Assembly (NCBI GenBank): GCA_028284265.1 | Contig: JANQRZ010000024.1 | Span: forward strand, 128,132-192,131 | Length of the DNA: 64,000 bases | Origin: Rhodothermales bacterium | Lineage (GTDB): Bacteria > Bacteroidota > Rhodothermia > Rhodothermales > JANQRZ01 | Direction of reading: 5' to 3' | Part shown: in pieces, positions 25,554 through 32,927 of the stretch | Layout of the letters: every line of letters starts with the position of its first letter | Numbering within the stretch: position 1 is the stretch's first letter | Program-made: the position numbers and the translations under genes | The notes under the pieces: generated by a model | The model's input: the letters and a program-made list of their open reading frames with translations, nothing else | What the model was told of the DNA's origin: nothing | Database searches by the model: none

Positions 25554-25586
25554 AAGCGGAGGCACCCGTGGGCACCTCCGCTTTCC
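25554..25586 (+). terminator. terminator after the glycosyltransferase gene
   Basis: AAGCGGAGG (25554-25562) pairs with CCTCCGCTT (25575-25583), the stem extended by further G-C pairs around a GTG loop after a two-base mismatch, and followed by TTCCT on the plus strand. The A-rich left flank also allows some activity for the convergent sigma-factor gene. Confidence 0.75.
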
Positions 25587-25608
25587 TGTGGTGGGGGACG
25601 ATTGGTAG

Positions 25609-26373
25609 CTAGGCCGCCGTGCGTGTCTCAAGGAGGTGACCGCGCAGCGTCCGGAGAATCTTCGAGAGAATCTGCGAGATGCGAGCTTCGGTCAGGTTCA
25701 GTTGGCCGGCGATCTCGCGCAGTGTCAGGTTCTCGAAGTAGTAGAGCGAGACGATCCGCTGCTCGCGCTCCGGGAACTCCTCGATCAGTCGGGCGACGTG
25801 CTCGTAGAGGGACATGCGCTCAAAGCGCTCGTGGTCCTCGGTCGGGGTCGGGTGGGGAATCGTTTCGAGGGGCGCGACGCCGCGACCACGCTCGTTGTGA
25901 TGCTCGGCGTGCAGGGACATCGTGAAGCGACGCTGGGCGTCGGAGAGCAGGCCGTGGTAGTCGCTCATGCTGAGGCCGAGATGGTCGGCGACCTGCCGAG
26001 CGTGCGGCTCGGTGCCGAGTTCCTGCTGAAGCTGGGAGGCTGCAAGTTGGGCTTCGGCCACGCGGCGGCGGCGGTCCCGGCTCAGCAAGTCGATCGTGCG
26101 GAGGAAATCAATGAATGCTCCTCGGATGCGAGCATAGGCGAACGAGGCAAACGAGGTCCCGCGCTCGGCATCGTAGCTGTCGAGTGCTTGCAGCATCCCG
26201 AACATCCCAGCGTTGACGAGGTCCTCGCGCGTGGCGAGCGGGTGGTCCGGCAGCGTGATGCGTCGCGCCATCGAGCGGACAAGCGGGTAGGCAGCTACCG
26301 CGACGGCCTGTCGGTTTTCAGGGGACGGGTCGGCAGCGTGACGGGCAGCAGCAGGTTGTAGCTCGTAGGCCAT
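25609..26373 (-). CDS. sigma-70 family factor of the FliA/WhiG/SigB type
   Basis: 254 residues with regions 2, 3 and 4. Region 2 reads DHPLATREDLVNAGMFGMLQALDSYDAERGTSFASFAYARIRGAFIDFLR; region 3 contains LGTEPHARQVADHLGLSM; region 4 holds the helix-turn-helix LTLREIAGQLNLTEARISQILSKILR. Region 1 is missing, as in group 3 sigma factors. No flagellar or sporulation genes are near, so the regulon is unknown (stress or motility would be guesses). Preceded on the same strand by a small membrane protein. Confidence 0.88.
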   Translation of the reverse strand: MAYELQPAAARHAADPSPENRQAVAVAAYPLVRSMARRITLPDHPLATREDLVNAGMFGMLQALDSYDAERGTSFASFAYARIRGAFIDFLRTIDLLSRDRRRRVAEAQLAASQLQQELGTEPHARQVADHLGLSMSDYHGLLSDAQRRFTMSLHAEHHNERGRGVAPLETIPHPTPTEDHERFERMSLYEHVARLIEEFPEREQRIVSLYYFENLTLREIAGQLNLTEARISQILSKILRTLRGHLLETRTAA

Positions 26374-26438
26374 GGGAAGTAGGGGCTGAGGCGCGGTGGT
26401 GGGCCGGCCAGAACGTGGTGGTGGTAGAGGGAGAGCGT

Positions 26439-26690
26439 CTAGGCGTCGCGTTGGGTCGAGGGAGTCTCTGCAGGGGTGGGCTGAGTCGCTTGCGGAAGCT
26501 CCGGCGCAGCACCAAGCGCCCGGTCAAGGGCGAGTAGCACAACAGCGACCGTAGCTGTAGCGAGTAGACCGGCGACGAGCGCATCTGCGAGCGACGGGAA
26601 AACGTGCAGCCGCCCTACGAAGAAGAGGATGCCAGTGAGGACGGCGTAGTGCAGAAAGAAGTCGCGCATGGTCTCGAAGCGGAGGGACAT
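26439..26690 (-). CDS. small two-helix membrane protein, function unknown
   Basis: 83 residues with two hydrophobic helices (FFLHYAVLTGILFFVG and ALVAGLLATATVAVVLLAL), then a Pro/Thr/Ala-rich soluble tail. It is 65 bp upstream of the sigma-factor gene on the same strand. Such a protein could be a membrane-bound partner of the sigma factor, but nothing in the sequence shows it. Start ATG 26690. Confidence 0.55.
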   Translation of the reverse strand: MSLRFETMRDFFLHYAVLTGILFFVGRLHVFPSLADALVAGLLATATVAVVLLALDRALGAAPELPQATQPTPAETPSTQRDA

Positions 26691-27065
26691 TCGACGATGA
26701 CTGATTCTCCCTTCGACAAGGAGAATGCCATTTCACCTGCGATCCTTGCTCTGACCAAGCCCAAGTGCTCCTCTGGCGCGACGAGGCAGCGCGAGGGCAA
26801 AACGGGTCGTATCCGCTTAAACGGCCCAGAAAAACGCGCTCTACGGTTTACCAAATGCCAGAAGTAAATTCTGATAGGGCCGAGCGCGAGGCCCTGAAAA
26901 AGAATAGTGCCGGTCTCATATCGACCATGCCACGCCGCGAGTTAAGCGGTTCCAATCGTAACCGGTTCGGTAGTTACGGAAAGAATCGGCGGGTGGCGGG
27001 AAGCCCAGCGTGACGTGCTACGGGCTTGTCTTCATCCTCATTCTCATCTTGAAACGCCTTGCGGC
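26691..27065. other. 375-bp gap with no gene seen
   Basis: No open frame here has a plausible start, composition or domain. The base composition falls from about 60% GC near the small membrane gene to a lower value around 26840-26960. A short interrupted inverted repeat (ATTCTCC at 26704-26710 and GGAGAAT at 26720-26726) lies next to the start of the small membrane gene and could be a regulator site. Otherwise nothing is recognised. Confidence 0.6.
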
Positions 27066-28295
27066 TTACGTTACCGGCCCGGCCTCGACGGGTGCCTCGT
27101 GCTGGAAGTAGACACGGCTCTTAAGAGCCTCGGCAATTATGTCGAAGGCGCGGTCTACTTCGTCCTTGGAGTTCCAGACGAAAGGCGCGAGACGGAGGTA
27201 GCGTTGCTGGCGGCTGTCGGTATAGACGTGCCGATCTTTGAGCCACGCGCAGAGCAGGTCGGCACGCTCGGCTTTGAGGATCACCATCGCACCCCGGCGG
27301 TCGGCTTCGTGCGGAGAACGGAGCGTCAGGCCAGCAGCCTCAGCCCGTTCGATGGCACGCTCGGTGAGGGCGAGAGAGTGCGTGCGTACCTCGTCTAGGC
27401 CTAGGTCGAGCAGGAGGCGGACGCCTTCGACCGCGTGGTAGAGTGACGCCACCGCGGTCGTCCCGCCGAGGAAGCGGCGACGCACGTCGGGGTGTGGCTC
27501 AGGAGCCACGTTGAACCCGAACGGGTCGGCATCGGCGAACCACCCGGCGAGGCGCGGGGTGAGGGTGAGGCCGGGGCGAACATAGAGGTAGGCGTTGCCC
27601 GAGGAGCCACACGCCTCTTTGAGGAGGCCGCCGAAGTAGACATCGCAGTTCGTCTCTGTCACATTCACCGGCATCGTTGACGCCGCGTGGTATCCGTCGA
27701 TGGCGAAGAGCGCATCGTGCGCGTGGGCACGTTCGGCGACGGTGCGGAGGAAGTCGTGGTCCAGCTTTTCGCCCGACGTGAAGCCGACGTGGCTGAGGAT
27801 GACGAGCGCCGTATCAGGGCCTATCGCGTTGAGCACGGCCTCGCGGTCGACGAAGCCACCAGAAGCAGGCGGGACGATGCGGGCCTCGATATCCTTTAGA
27901 CCCTGCCACTGCTGGACCGAATGCAGCACCGACGGAAACTCCTTCTCAGTGACGACGACCTCGTGTCCGTGCGCGAACGGTTCGGGGCAGGAGAGGAGGC
28001 ACTGCACCGTCCAGTGGACGTGTGGCTGCATGATGCAACTCCCCGCCGGAGCACCAAGCAGGGGAGCGATGAACTGGTCGCCGAGGTACTCCGGCAGCGT
28101 CCACCACCCAACGGCTCTTTCATCGCCGGGTTGCCAGCGATTGGGGACCTCGTTCCATGCGTCCACGCCGCGCGTTTTCCAGTCTTCGACGAAGCCCTCC
28201 ATCATCGCGGGGACTGTCTTCGGCATTAGCCCGTGGGTGAAAGCGCGGAACTCGATGGCGGGATCGTCGGGCAGGAAGAAATGGTCGCGTAGCAT
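27066..28295 (-). CDS. kynureninase-like PLP-dependent enzyme (class V aminotransferase fold)
   Basis: 409 residues. Start region HGLMPKTVPAMMEGFVEDW with RGVDAW, and PLP-site elements VILSHVGFTSGEKLDH, AIDGYHAASTMP and LLKEACGSSGNAYLYV (the lysine expected to bind PLP) resemble kynureninase, which cleaves kynurenine to anthranilate and alanine. The lysine neighbourhood differs from the classical GYKYLNGGPG loop, so another hydrolase or aminotransferase activity is possible. No tryptophan-degradation genes are adjacent. ATG 28295 begins at homology; longer starts run into rpmA antisense sequence. Confidence 0.75.
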   Translation of the reverse strand: MLRDHFFLPDDPAIEFRAFTHGLMPKTVPAMMEGFVEDWKTRGVDAWNEVPNRWQPGDERAVGWWTLPEYLGDQFIAPLLGAPAGSCIMQPHVHWTVQCLLSCPEPFAHGHEVVVTEKEFPSVLHSVQQWQGLKDIEARIVPPASGGFVDREAVLNAIGPDTALVILSHVGFTSGEKLDHDFLRTVAERAHAHDALFAIDGYHAASTMPVNVTETNCDVYFGGLLKEACGSSGNAYLYVRPGLTLTPRLAGWFADADPFGFNVAPEPHPDVRRRFLGGTTAVASLYHAVEGVRLLLDLGLDEVRTHSLALTERAIERAEAAGLTLRSPHEADRRGAMVILKAERADLLCAWLKDRHVYTDSRQQRYLRLAPFVWNSKDEVDRAFDIIAEALKSRVYFQHEAPVEAGPVT

Positions 28296-28348
28296 GGGGC
28301 TTGGGGCAGTGGAAGAGATATGCAAAGCTACGCGAGGACCGGATACAA

Positions 28349-28381
28349 AGAGGCCGCGTCGGGAGTCCCAACGCGGCCTCT
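28349..28381 (-). terminator. hairpin downstream of rpmA
   Basis: A perfect 11-bp inverted repeat, AGAGGCCGCGT (28349-28359) and ACGCGGCCTCT (28371-28381), with an 11-base loop, lies just after the rpmA stop and before the kynureninase-like start, followed on the minus strand by a modest T-rich run (TTTGTAT). Good candidate terminator for the ribosomal protein operon. Confidence 0.72.
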
Positions 28382-28407
28382 GGAGTCTAGCAGGCTCGGA
28401 GGTCGAG

Positions 28408-28662
28408 CTATGCAGGATCGACGTGAACCACCTTGCGGTCTTGGCGGCCCCGTGCGAAGCGGACGGTGCCATCGACCTTCGCAAAGAGCGTGTCGTCGTT
28501 GCCGCGCCCGACGTTGAGGCCGGGGTGGAACTTGGTGCCGCGCTGGCGGACGATGATCGCACCGGCGGTGATGGCCTGGCTGCCATACACCTTCACGCCG
28601 AGCATCTGTGGGTTGGAGTCGCGGCCGTTCTTGGAGGAGCCTACGCCTTTCTTATGTGCCAT
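28408..28662 (-). CDS. rpmA: 50S ribosomal protein L27
   Basis: 84 residues. [20 protein letters not shown] followed by [21 protein letters not shown] is the standard L27 sequence; the N-terminal tail reaches the peptidyl-transferase centre. Begins 27 bp after the rplU stop, the usual rplU-rpmA order. A hairpin follows the stop. Confidence 0.98.
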   Translation of the reverse strand: MAHKKGVGSSKNGRDSNPQMLGVKVYGSQAITAGAIIVRQRGTKFHPGLNVGRGNDDTLFAKVDGTVRFARGRQDRKVVHVDPA

Positions 28663-28689
28663 GAGTCTGGGGGTCTGGAGTCGGTCGGA

Positions 28690-29001
28690 CTAGCTGAGGT
28701 TGAGGGCGTCAATCGAGAGCTTTGTGTAGGGCTGGCGGTGGCCGTTCTTGACGCGGTAGCCTTTGCGGCGCTTCTTCTTGAAGACGATCACCTTGTCGCC
28801 CTTGACGTGGTCGAGGACGGTCGCCGTGACGGACGCGCCGTCAACGGTCGGGGCACCGACTTGGACATCGTCACCGGAGACGAGGAGGACGCGGTCGAGG
28901 GTGAGGGTGTCGCCGATCTCGGCCTTCTGGCGCGGGGCGTAGAGGGTGGTGTTCTCCTGGACCTTGAACTGCTTGCCGGAGATATCAACGATTGCGTACA
29001 T
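28690..29001 (-). CDS. rplU: 50S ribosomal protein L21
   Basis: 103 residues. [20 protein letters not shown] and the C-terminal [19 protein letters not shown] are L21 hallmarks; the protein binds 23S rRNA. The frame stays open for 24 codons upstream of ATG 29001 but that part is Arg/Pro-rich and not L21, so the ATG at 29001 is used. First gene of the rplU-rpmA operon. Confidence 0.98.
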   Translation of the reverse strand: MYAIVDISGKQFKVQENTTLYAPRQKAEIGDTLTLDRVLLVSGDDVQVGAPTVDGASVTATVLDHVKGDKVIVFKKKRRKGYRVKNGHRQPYTKLSIDALNLS

Positions 29002-29237
29002 GGGATTGCGGGCTTGGGGGCCCTCGGCGCGACGGGCCGGGAGGCAGGCCGTCCGAGGGGCGCGGGTAGTCAAAGACTTGCTAAACTACGGCACGATCTA
29101 CCGCATTGCTAGCGTCGCGTTGCGCTCAATATCCCGAACGAGAAGAATTCAAGCAGGCTTGACGAGCGGCGTCCGCCCTCGAAATCACGCCTCGGCGTAC
29201 TCTACAAAATCACCCTACTGTGTTCCTTTCGTCTCCG

Positions 29238-29906
29238 ATGTTCATCCTCAATCTGCCGCCTTCGGGCCTCAGCCTCACGCCCGGTAAGGTCCTCTGTATC
29301 GGTCGCAACTACGCCGAGCACGTCCGCGAGATGGGCGACGTGACCGGCCTGCCGACGGAGCCCGTCGTTTTCTTGAAGCCCTCCACAGCACTTGTCGCGT
29401 CCGAGGGTGAGGTCGTGATCCCCCCGCAGTCGGAGGACGTGCATCACGAGGTCGAGATCGTAGCGGTGATCGGGCGAGGAGGCAAGAATATCCCTGAAGA
29501 ACAAGCGCTGGACCACGTCGGTGCCTATGCCCTCGGTCTCGACATGACGGCGCGCGACGTGCAGCGCCGCGCGAAGGATGCAGGCAAACCGTGGGCGGTG
29601 GCGAAGGGCTTCGACACGTTTGCGCCGCTCGGGCCGCTTACGCCAGCAGCAGAGATCACAGACCCGCAGGCGCTCGACCTCCGGCTCACGGTTAACGGCG
29701 AGATGCGGCAGGACGGTCGGACAGCAGATATGATTTTCCCGGTGGCTTGGCTAGTGTCGTACCTCTCGCGCATCTTCACACTGGAGCCGGGTGACCTGAT
29801 CTATACCGGCACGCCCGAAGGCGTCGGTCCCGTGACTCCCGGCGATGTGCTGGAGGCGACGAGCGGCGGGGGACTGGCTCCGCTTTGCGTGACCGTGCGC
29901 GGATAA
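29238..29906 (+). CDS. fumarylacetoacetate hydrolase family protein (FahA-like)
   Basis: 222 residues, compact single-domain FAH member. The metal site is the ExE in HHEVEIVAVIGRG together with GLDMTARDVQ, and the substrate-facing PWAVAKGFDTFAPLGP, DGRTADMIFP and YTGTPEGVGPV follow. Bacterial members of this size often act as acylpyruvases or oxaloacetate decarboxylases/tautomerases, so the substrate is left open. A GTG at 29220 could be an alternative start; the ATG at 29238 starts MFILNLP at homology. Followed 24 bp later by a metallo-hydrolase on the same strand. Confidence 0.9.
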   Translation: MFILNLPPSGLSLTPGKVLCIGRNYAEHVREMGDVTGLPTEPVVFLKPSTALVASEGEVVIPPQSEDVHHEVEIVAVIGRGGKNIPEEQALDHVGAYALGLDMTARDVQRRAKDAGKPWAVAKGFDTFAPLGPLTPAAEITDPQALDLRLTVNGEMRQDGRTADMIFPVAWLVSYLSRIFTLEPGDLIYTGTPEGVGPVTPGDVLEATSGGGLAPLCVTVRG

Positions 29907-29930
29907 GCAACTCTATTGAAGGATGGCACT

Positions 29931-30782
29931 ATGAAAATCGGCGACTACACGCTCCATGAGATTCATGCTGGTCGGCTCGGCCTTGATGGCGGGGCGATGT
30001 TCGGCATCATCCCGAAGCCGCTGTGGGAACGGCGCATCCCGGCAGATGGCCGCAACCGGATTCCGCTCGCCATGCGGTGCCTTCTCTTGGAAGGTGACGG
30101 GCGGCTCGTGCTCATCGACAACGGGGTGGGCGACAAGTACGACGCCAAGTTCGGCGACATCTACGCCGTGGACCAAGAGTCGTCGGAGTTGCACCGCTCA
30201 CTCGCGATGGCAGGCTTCGGCGCGGACGAGATCACCGATGTCATCCTGACGCACCTCCATTTCGATCACTGCGGCGGCTCCACCGTCCGCGACGCTGACG
30301 GCTCACTCCGTGTTGCTTTTCCGAACGCGACGTTTCATGTGCAGCGCGATCACTGGGACTGGGCGCACCGTAGCCCGCGCGAAGGAGCCTCCTTTCTGAG
30401 CGAGAACCTGGATCCGCTGGAAGCGTCCGGGCAGCTCCAGTTGGTCGACGGTCCCGGCGAGGTGCTGCCCGGCATCGAGGCTTTGGTGATGAACGGGCAC
30501 ACGCAGGGCCAGCAACTCCTCAAAATCAGCGACGCCGAGCAGACGCTCATCTTTGTGGCCGACCTCATTCCCACAGCAGCACACATTCCGCCGATCTGGG
30601 TGATGGCGTATGACATCGCTCCGCTCGATACCCTCGCCGAGAAGACTTCCTTCTTGGAAGAAGCCGTACAGAGAGAATGGCTTCTCTTCTTCGAGCACGA
30701 CACCGAAGTCGCCACAGCAGGCATCCGCAAGGGCACGCGAGGCTTCGAGGCAATAGACCCGTCGGGTAATCTCGGAGGATGA
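29931..30782 (+). CDS. metallo-beta-lactamase-fold hydrolase (lactonase/quorum-quenching type fold)
   Basis: 283 residues. Metal-binding THLHFDHCGG, then FPNATFHVQRDHWDWA, MNGHTQGQQLL and FVADLIPTAAHIP place it in the AttM/AhlA-like branch of the MBL superfamily, which includes lactonases and glyoxalase-like enzymes. Substrate unknown. ATG 29931 follows a near TTG at 29916; the shorter form matches the usual N-terminus (MKIGDYTLHEIHAG). Probably in one unit with the FAH-family gene (24 bp apart). Confidence 0.88.
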   Translation: MKIGDYTLHEIHAGRLGLDGGAMFGIIPKPLWERRIPADGRNRIPLAMRCLLLEGDGRLVLIDNGVGDKYDAKFGDIYAVDQESSELHRSLAMAGFGADEITDVILTHLHFDHCGGSTVRDADGSLRVAFPNATFHVQRDHWDWAHRSPREGASFLSENLDPLEASGQLQLVDGPGEVLPGIEALVMNGHTQGQQLLKISDAEQTLIFVADLIPTAAHIPPIWVMAYDIAPLDTLAEKTSFLEEAVQREWLLFFEHDTEVATAGIRKGTRGFEAIDPSGNLGG

Positions 30783-31100
30783 CGTTTCGGCGACAAGATG
30801 CCAACCTGCGCTGGCTAGAGGACAGACGGGTGCTCGGTTTGGGCGTGCTGGCATAGCCTTTGAGCCTCTGGCTGACCGGGCGCACTCGTGCTGTCAGAAG
30901 GTGTGCGCAGGGGTGGTTTAGTCCGCCGTGACTCTGTAGTTATCGCCCCTCGTCGGAAAAATTGTTTACTCTCCCTATGCTTCGTATGGTGAAAGCCCTT
31001 ACATTTGCGATTGGCTCATAGGGTTTTCCACTACGGGGCTTTGGCGGTTCCCTTAGGGCTCACAAGAACTCGCCAAGCTCACTACCCCCACCCACCGCTC
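30783..31100 (+). promoter_or_regulatory. 318-bp upstream region with a TAnnTTTG-like -7 box
   Basis: The gap before the DHp gene contains no gene. TACATTTG at 31000-31007 is an exact match to the Bacteroidota -7 pattern TAnnTTTG, about 100 bp upstream of the start; a -33 TTG at the usual distance is not clear (ATG/TTCG there). The A/T-rich run GAAAAATTGTTTACT near 30957-30971 also looks promoter-like. Nothing else is recognised. Confidence 0.4.
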
Positions 31101-31454
31101 ATGACCGAACCGACACCGCAGGCCCACGGACCTACCTCGAAGATGGACCCCGCGTCCATGCTTTCTGAGTCCGGTCCCCTTCGTATTACGGTAGATGACG
31201 AAGCGACGCTCTATGCGGATCTGCTGGCGAATCTTTCGAAGGTAGTCCACAGCGTCAACAACCCACTCTCTATCATCTCCGGGCATGCGCAGTTGTTAAT
31301 GGAACTGTCCCACTCGGAGGGGCTTGATCCAGAGATCGTCGGCTATCTCCAGAACATCGAAGAGGCCAGTCAGCGGCTGGTGGTTGAGCTTGATAGGCTA
31401 CGGGATGTGAGGGGCGAAGTCCGACCCAATGACGTGGGTGGTGACGGGGTGTAG
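31101..31454 (+). CDS. stand-alone histidine-kinase DHp (HisKA) domain without ATPase
   Basis: 117 residues. After a 35-residue polar N-terminus, residues 40-107 match a HisKA dimerisation and phosphotransfer domain: LANLSKVVHSVNNPLSIISG with the phospho-acceptor candidate H50 in an H-box HSVNNPLS, followed by the second helix YLQNIEEASQRLVVELDRLR. The protein stops there, with no HATPase_c, receiver or membrane helix, so it cannot phosphorylate itself. It could be a phosphotransfer relay, a dimerising partner or a decoy. A small terminator follows, and the TPR-HTH gene 190 bp downstream reads in the same direction. ATG 31101 begins the plausible coding part. Confidence 0.78.
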   Translation: MTEPTPQAHGPTSKMDPASMLSESGPLRITVDDEATLYADLLANLSKVVHSVNNPLSIISGHAQLLMELSHSEGLDPEIVGYLQNIEEASQRLVVELDRLRDVRGEVRPNDVGGDGV

Positions 31455-31466
31455 AAAGGGGGACAG

Positions 31467-31490
31467 AACCGGTATAAAAGAGCCGGTTTT
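31467..31490 (+). terminator. terminator after the DHp gene
   Basis: AACCGG (31467-31472) pairs with CCGGTT (31483-31488) around TATAAAAGAG, followed by TT. It lies just past the DHp stop. A further inverted pair TTTCCGCT (31502-31509) / AGCGGAAA (31529-31536) follows and might be a second hairpin or an operator for the next gene. Confidence 0.55.
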
Positions 31491-31644
31491 GGGGCTGGAT
31501 TTTTCCGCTATCATGTTTAAGAGGGCACAGCGGAAATCCGATAAATAGGGTGTACTCCCTCGCGCGTGGCGCAGACTGAATTGCGCACTCGCCGCACGTT
31601 CGAGGGTTGCTTGTCGTCCCACCCCCAAGCAATCCCTAACTGAT

Positions 31645-32655
31645 ATGCCCTCTGTACCCATGGTCCCCGCGCACGAGCGCGAGCACATTGAGATAGCCGG
31701 TGAATATCTCGGTGCCCACCTCTCGGACGCCCACCAGGACCGATGGAATCGTGCTGTTCGAGCAATTGAGGAGGCGCGGGTATATGATGCCTTTCTCGAA
31801 TTCAATGAGCTTCTCAAAGAAGCCGACCTTGACGCCGTAGGCCGCACGCACGTCCAGCTTCAAGCCGTCCGATGCCTCCGCGACGCGCCCATCGAGCGCG
31901 TCAAAACAGAACTCGCGTTCATTGAGCCACACACGGCTTACCAGACGGTCGTGTTGGACTACCGGCTCGGCTGGCTGATGCGTCACCGTCTCGGATCCAC
32001 GGCGGCGGCGGAGCAATATTTCGACCGAGTGAAGGAAGAGGCCCGGAGGCTCGGCGTCCGCGCTTGGGAGATTGCCGTACTCCTGCAAAAGGCGGATGCC
32101 GCTGCCGAAGAGGGTACGCCGGAAGATGCCGTCGAAGCGTACAACCGCGTCTATAACCTCAGCCGCCGCAACGGGTACGTCGAGTACATCCCGAAAGCGC
32201 TGCTCGGCAAGGGCGTGGTTCAGATCAAGAACGGACAGCGCGCCGAGGGCGAAGAGGACCTGCAGAAGGCCTACGAACTCGCCTGCCGCAACAAACTCGT
32301 CGGCGAACAGGGGCTAGTGCTGCGCGCTCTGGCGAACGTCTACCATCGGGAGTTCAAGTTCTACGGCCTCGCGCTGGAGTACTACGAACAGGCCCGCGTC
32401 ATCTTCGCTTCGATCCCTGTGTGGAACTCGATCACCGAGGGGCTGGAGCGGGAGACCAACGCCTGCCAGACCGAACTAGAAGAACTTGACATTGCCAAGA
32501 TTCTCGGGCCAGTGCCGATCACGAAGCTGCGGCAGGAATACCTCACGAGCCTCGTCAATGGTTTCGTTGGGATTCCCGGCATCGACAACCGCTCGCAGCT
32601 CGGTGAGCGCATTGGGCTGACCCGGCAGGCCATTCACCGGAATATCAACAGCTAG
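31645..32655 (+). CDS. TPR protein with a C-terminal helix-turn-helix, putative regulator
   Basis: 336 residues, no signal peptide. Residues about 40-290 form an alpha-helical TPR-like array (YDAFLEFNELLKEADLD, AAAEQYFDRVKEEARR, PEDAVEAYNRVYNLSRR, LALEYYEQARVIFA). The last 25 residues (SQLGERIGLTRQAIHRNI) read as a Fis-like helix-turn-helix. This is the plan of a TPR-sensing transcription regulator, without receiver domain. A strong terminator follows. The neighbour upstream is the DHp-only gene, suggesting the two work together, which is inference. Confidence 0.75.
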   Translation: MPSVPMVPAHEREHIEIAGEYLGAHLSDAHQDRWNRAVRAIEEARVYDAFLEFNELLKEADLDAVGRTHVQLQAVRCLRDAPIERVKTELAFIEPHTAYQTVVLDYRLGWLMRHRLGSTAAAEQYFDRVKEEARRLGVRAWEIAVLLQKADAAAEEGTPEDAVEAYNRVYNLSRRNGYVEYIPKALLGKGVVQIKNGQRAEGEEDLQKAYELACRNKLVGEQGLVLRALANVYHREFKFYGLALEYYEQARVIFASIPVWNSITEGLERETNACQTELEELDIAKILGPVPITKLRQEYLTSLVNGFVGIPGIDNRSQLGERIGLTRQAIHRNINS

Positions 32656-32677
32656 GCGGATCTAGAACACAGAATCG

Positions 32678-32713
32678 CGGGGCCGTGCCGAGAGGGGCGG
32701 CCCCGTTTTATTT
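32678..32713 (+). terminator. strong terminator after the TPR-HTH gene
   Basis: CGGGGCCG (32678-32685) pairs with CGGCCCCG (32698-32705), with a 12-base inner part that can extend the stem, followed by TTTTATTT on the plus strand. Typical intrinsic terminator. Confidence 0.88.
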
Positions 32714-32769
32714 AGAGTAGAAGGCTCTGATGTGAGCAAAAAGCGAACACCGGGGAAGCCAATCTGCCC

Positions 32770-32800
32770 TTGTGCCTAGCCCGTAACGGCCCTATATTCG
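32770..32800 (+). promoter_or_regulatory. candidate promoter for porU (TTG-N20-TATATTCG)
   Basis: TTG at 32770-32772 and TATATTCG at 32793-32800 are 20 bp apart, close to the Bacteroidota -33/-7 layout (TAnnTTTG with one mismatch). It sits about 130 bp before the porU start and after the terminator of the previous gene. Whether the Rhodothermota sigma factor uses this consensus here is an assumption. Confidence 0.42.
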
Positions 32801-32927
32801 CAAGCCGCGACGGAAACTGTCCTTCCACTCATCTACGGGGCCACACCCCGGAACCTGCCTATCGAAGCAAGGTGCTACCCCCGGTAACTGATTCCTCGGT
32901 TACTTCCTGCTGACGCTCTTCCAGCCT

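Noticed and set aside
26604-27013. Small open frames in the 26691-27065 gap
   Set aside because: Low complexity, no start context or similarity to a family; listed as an empty gap instead.
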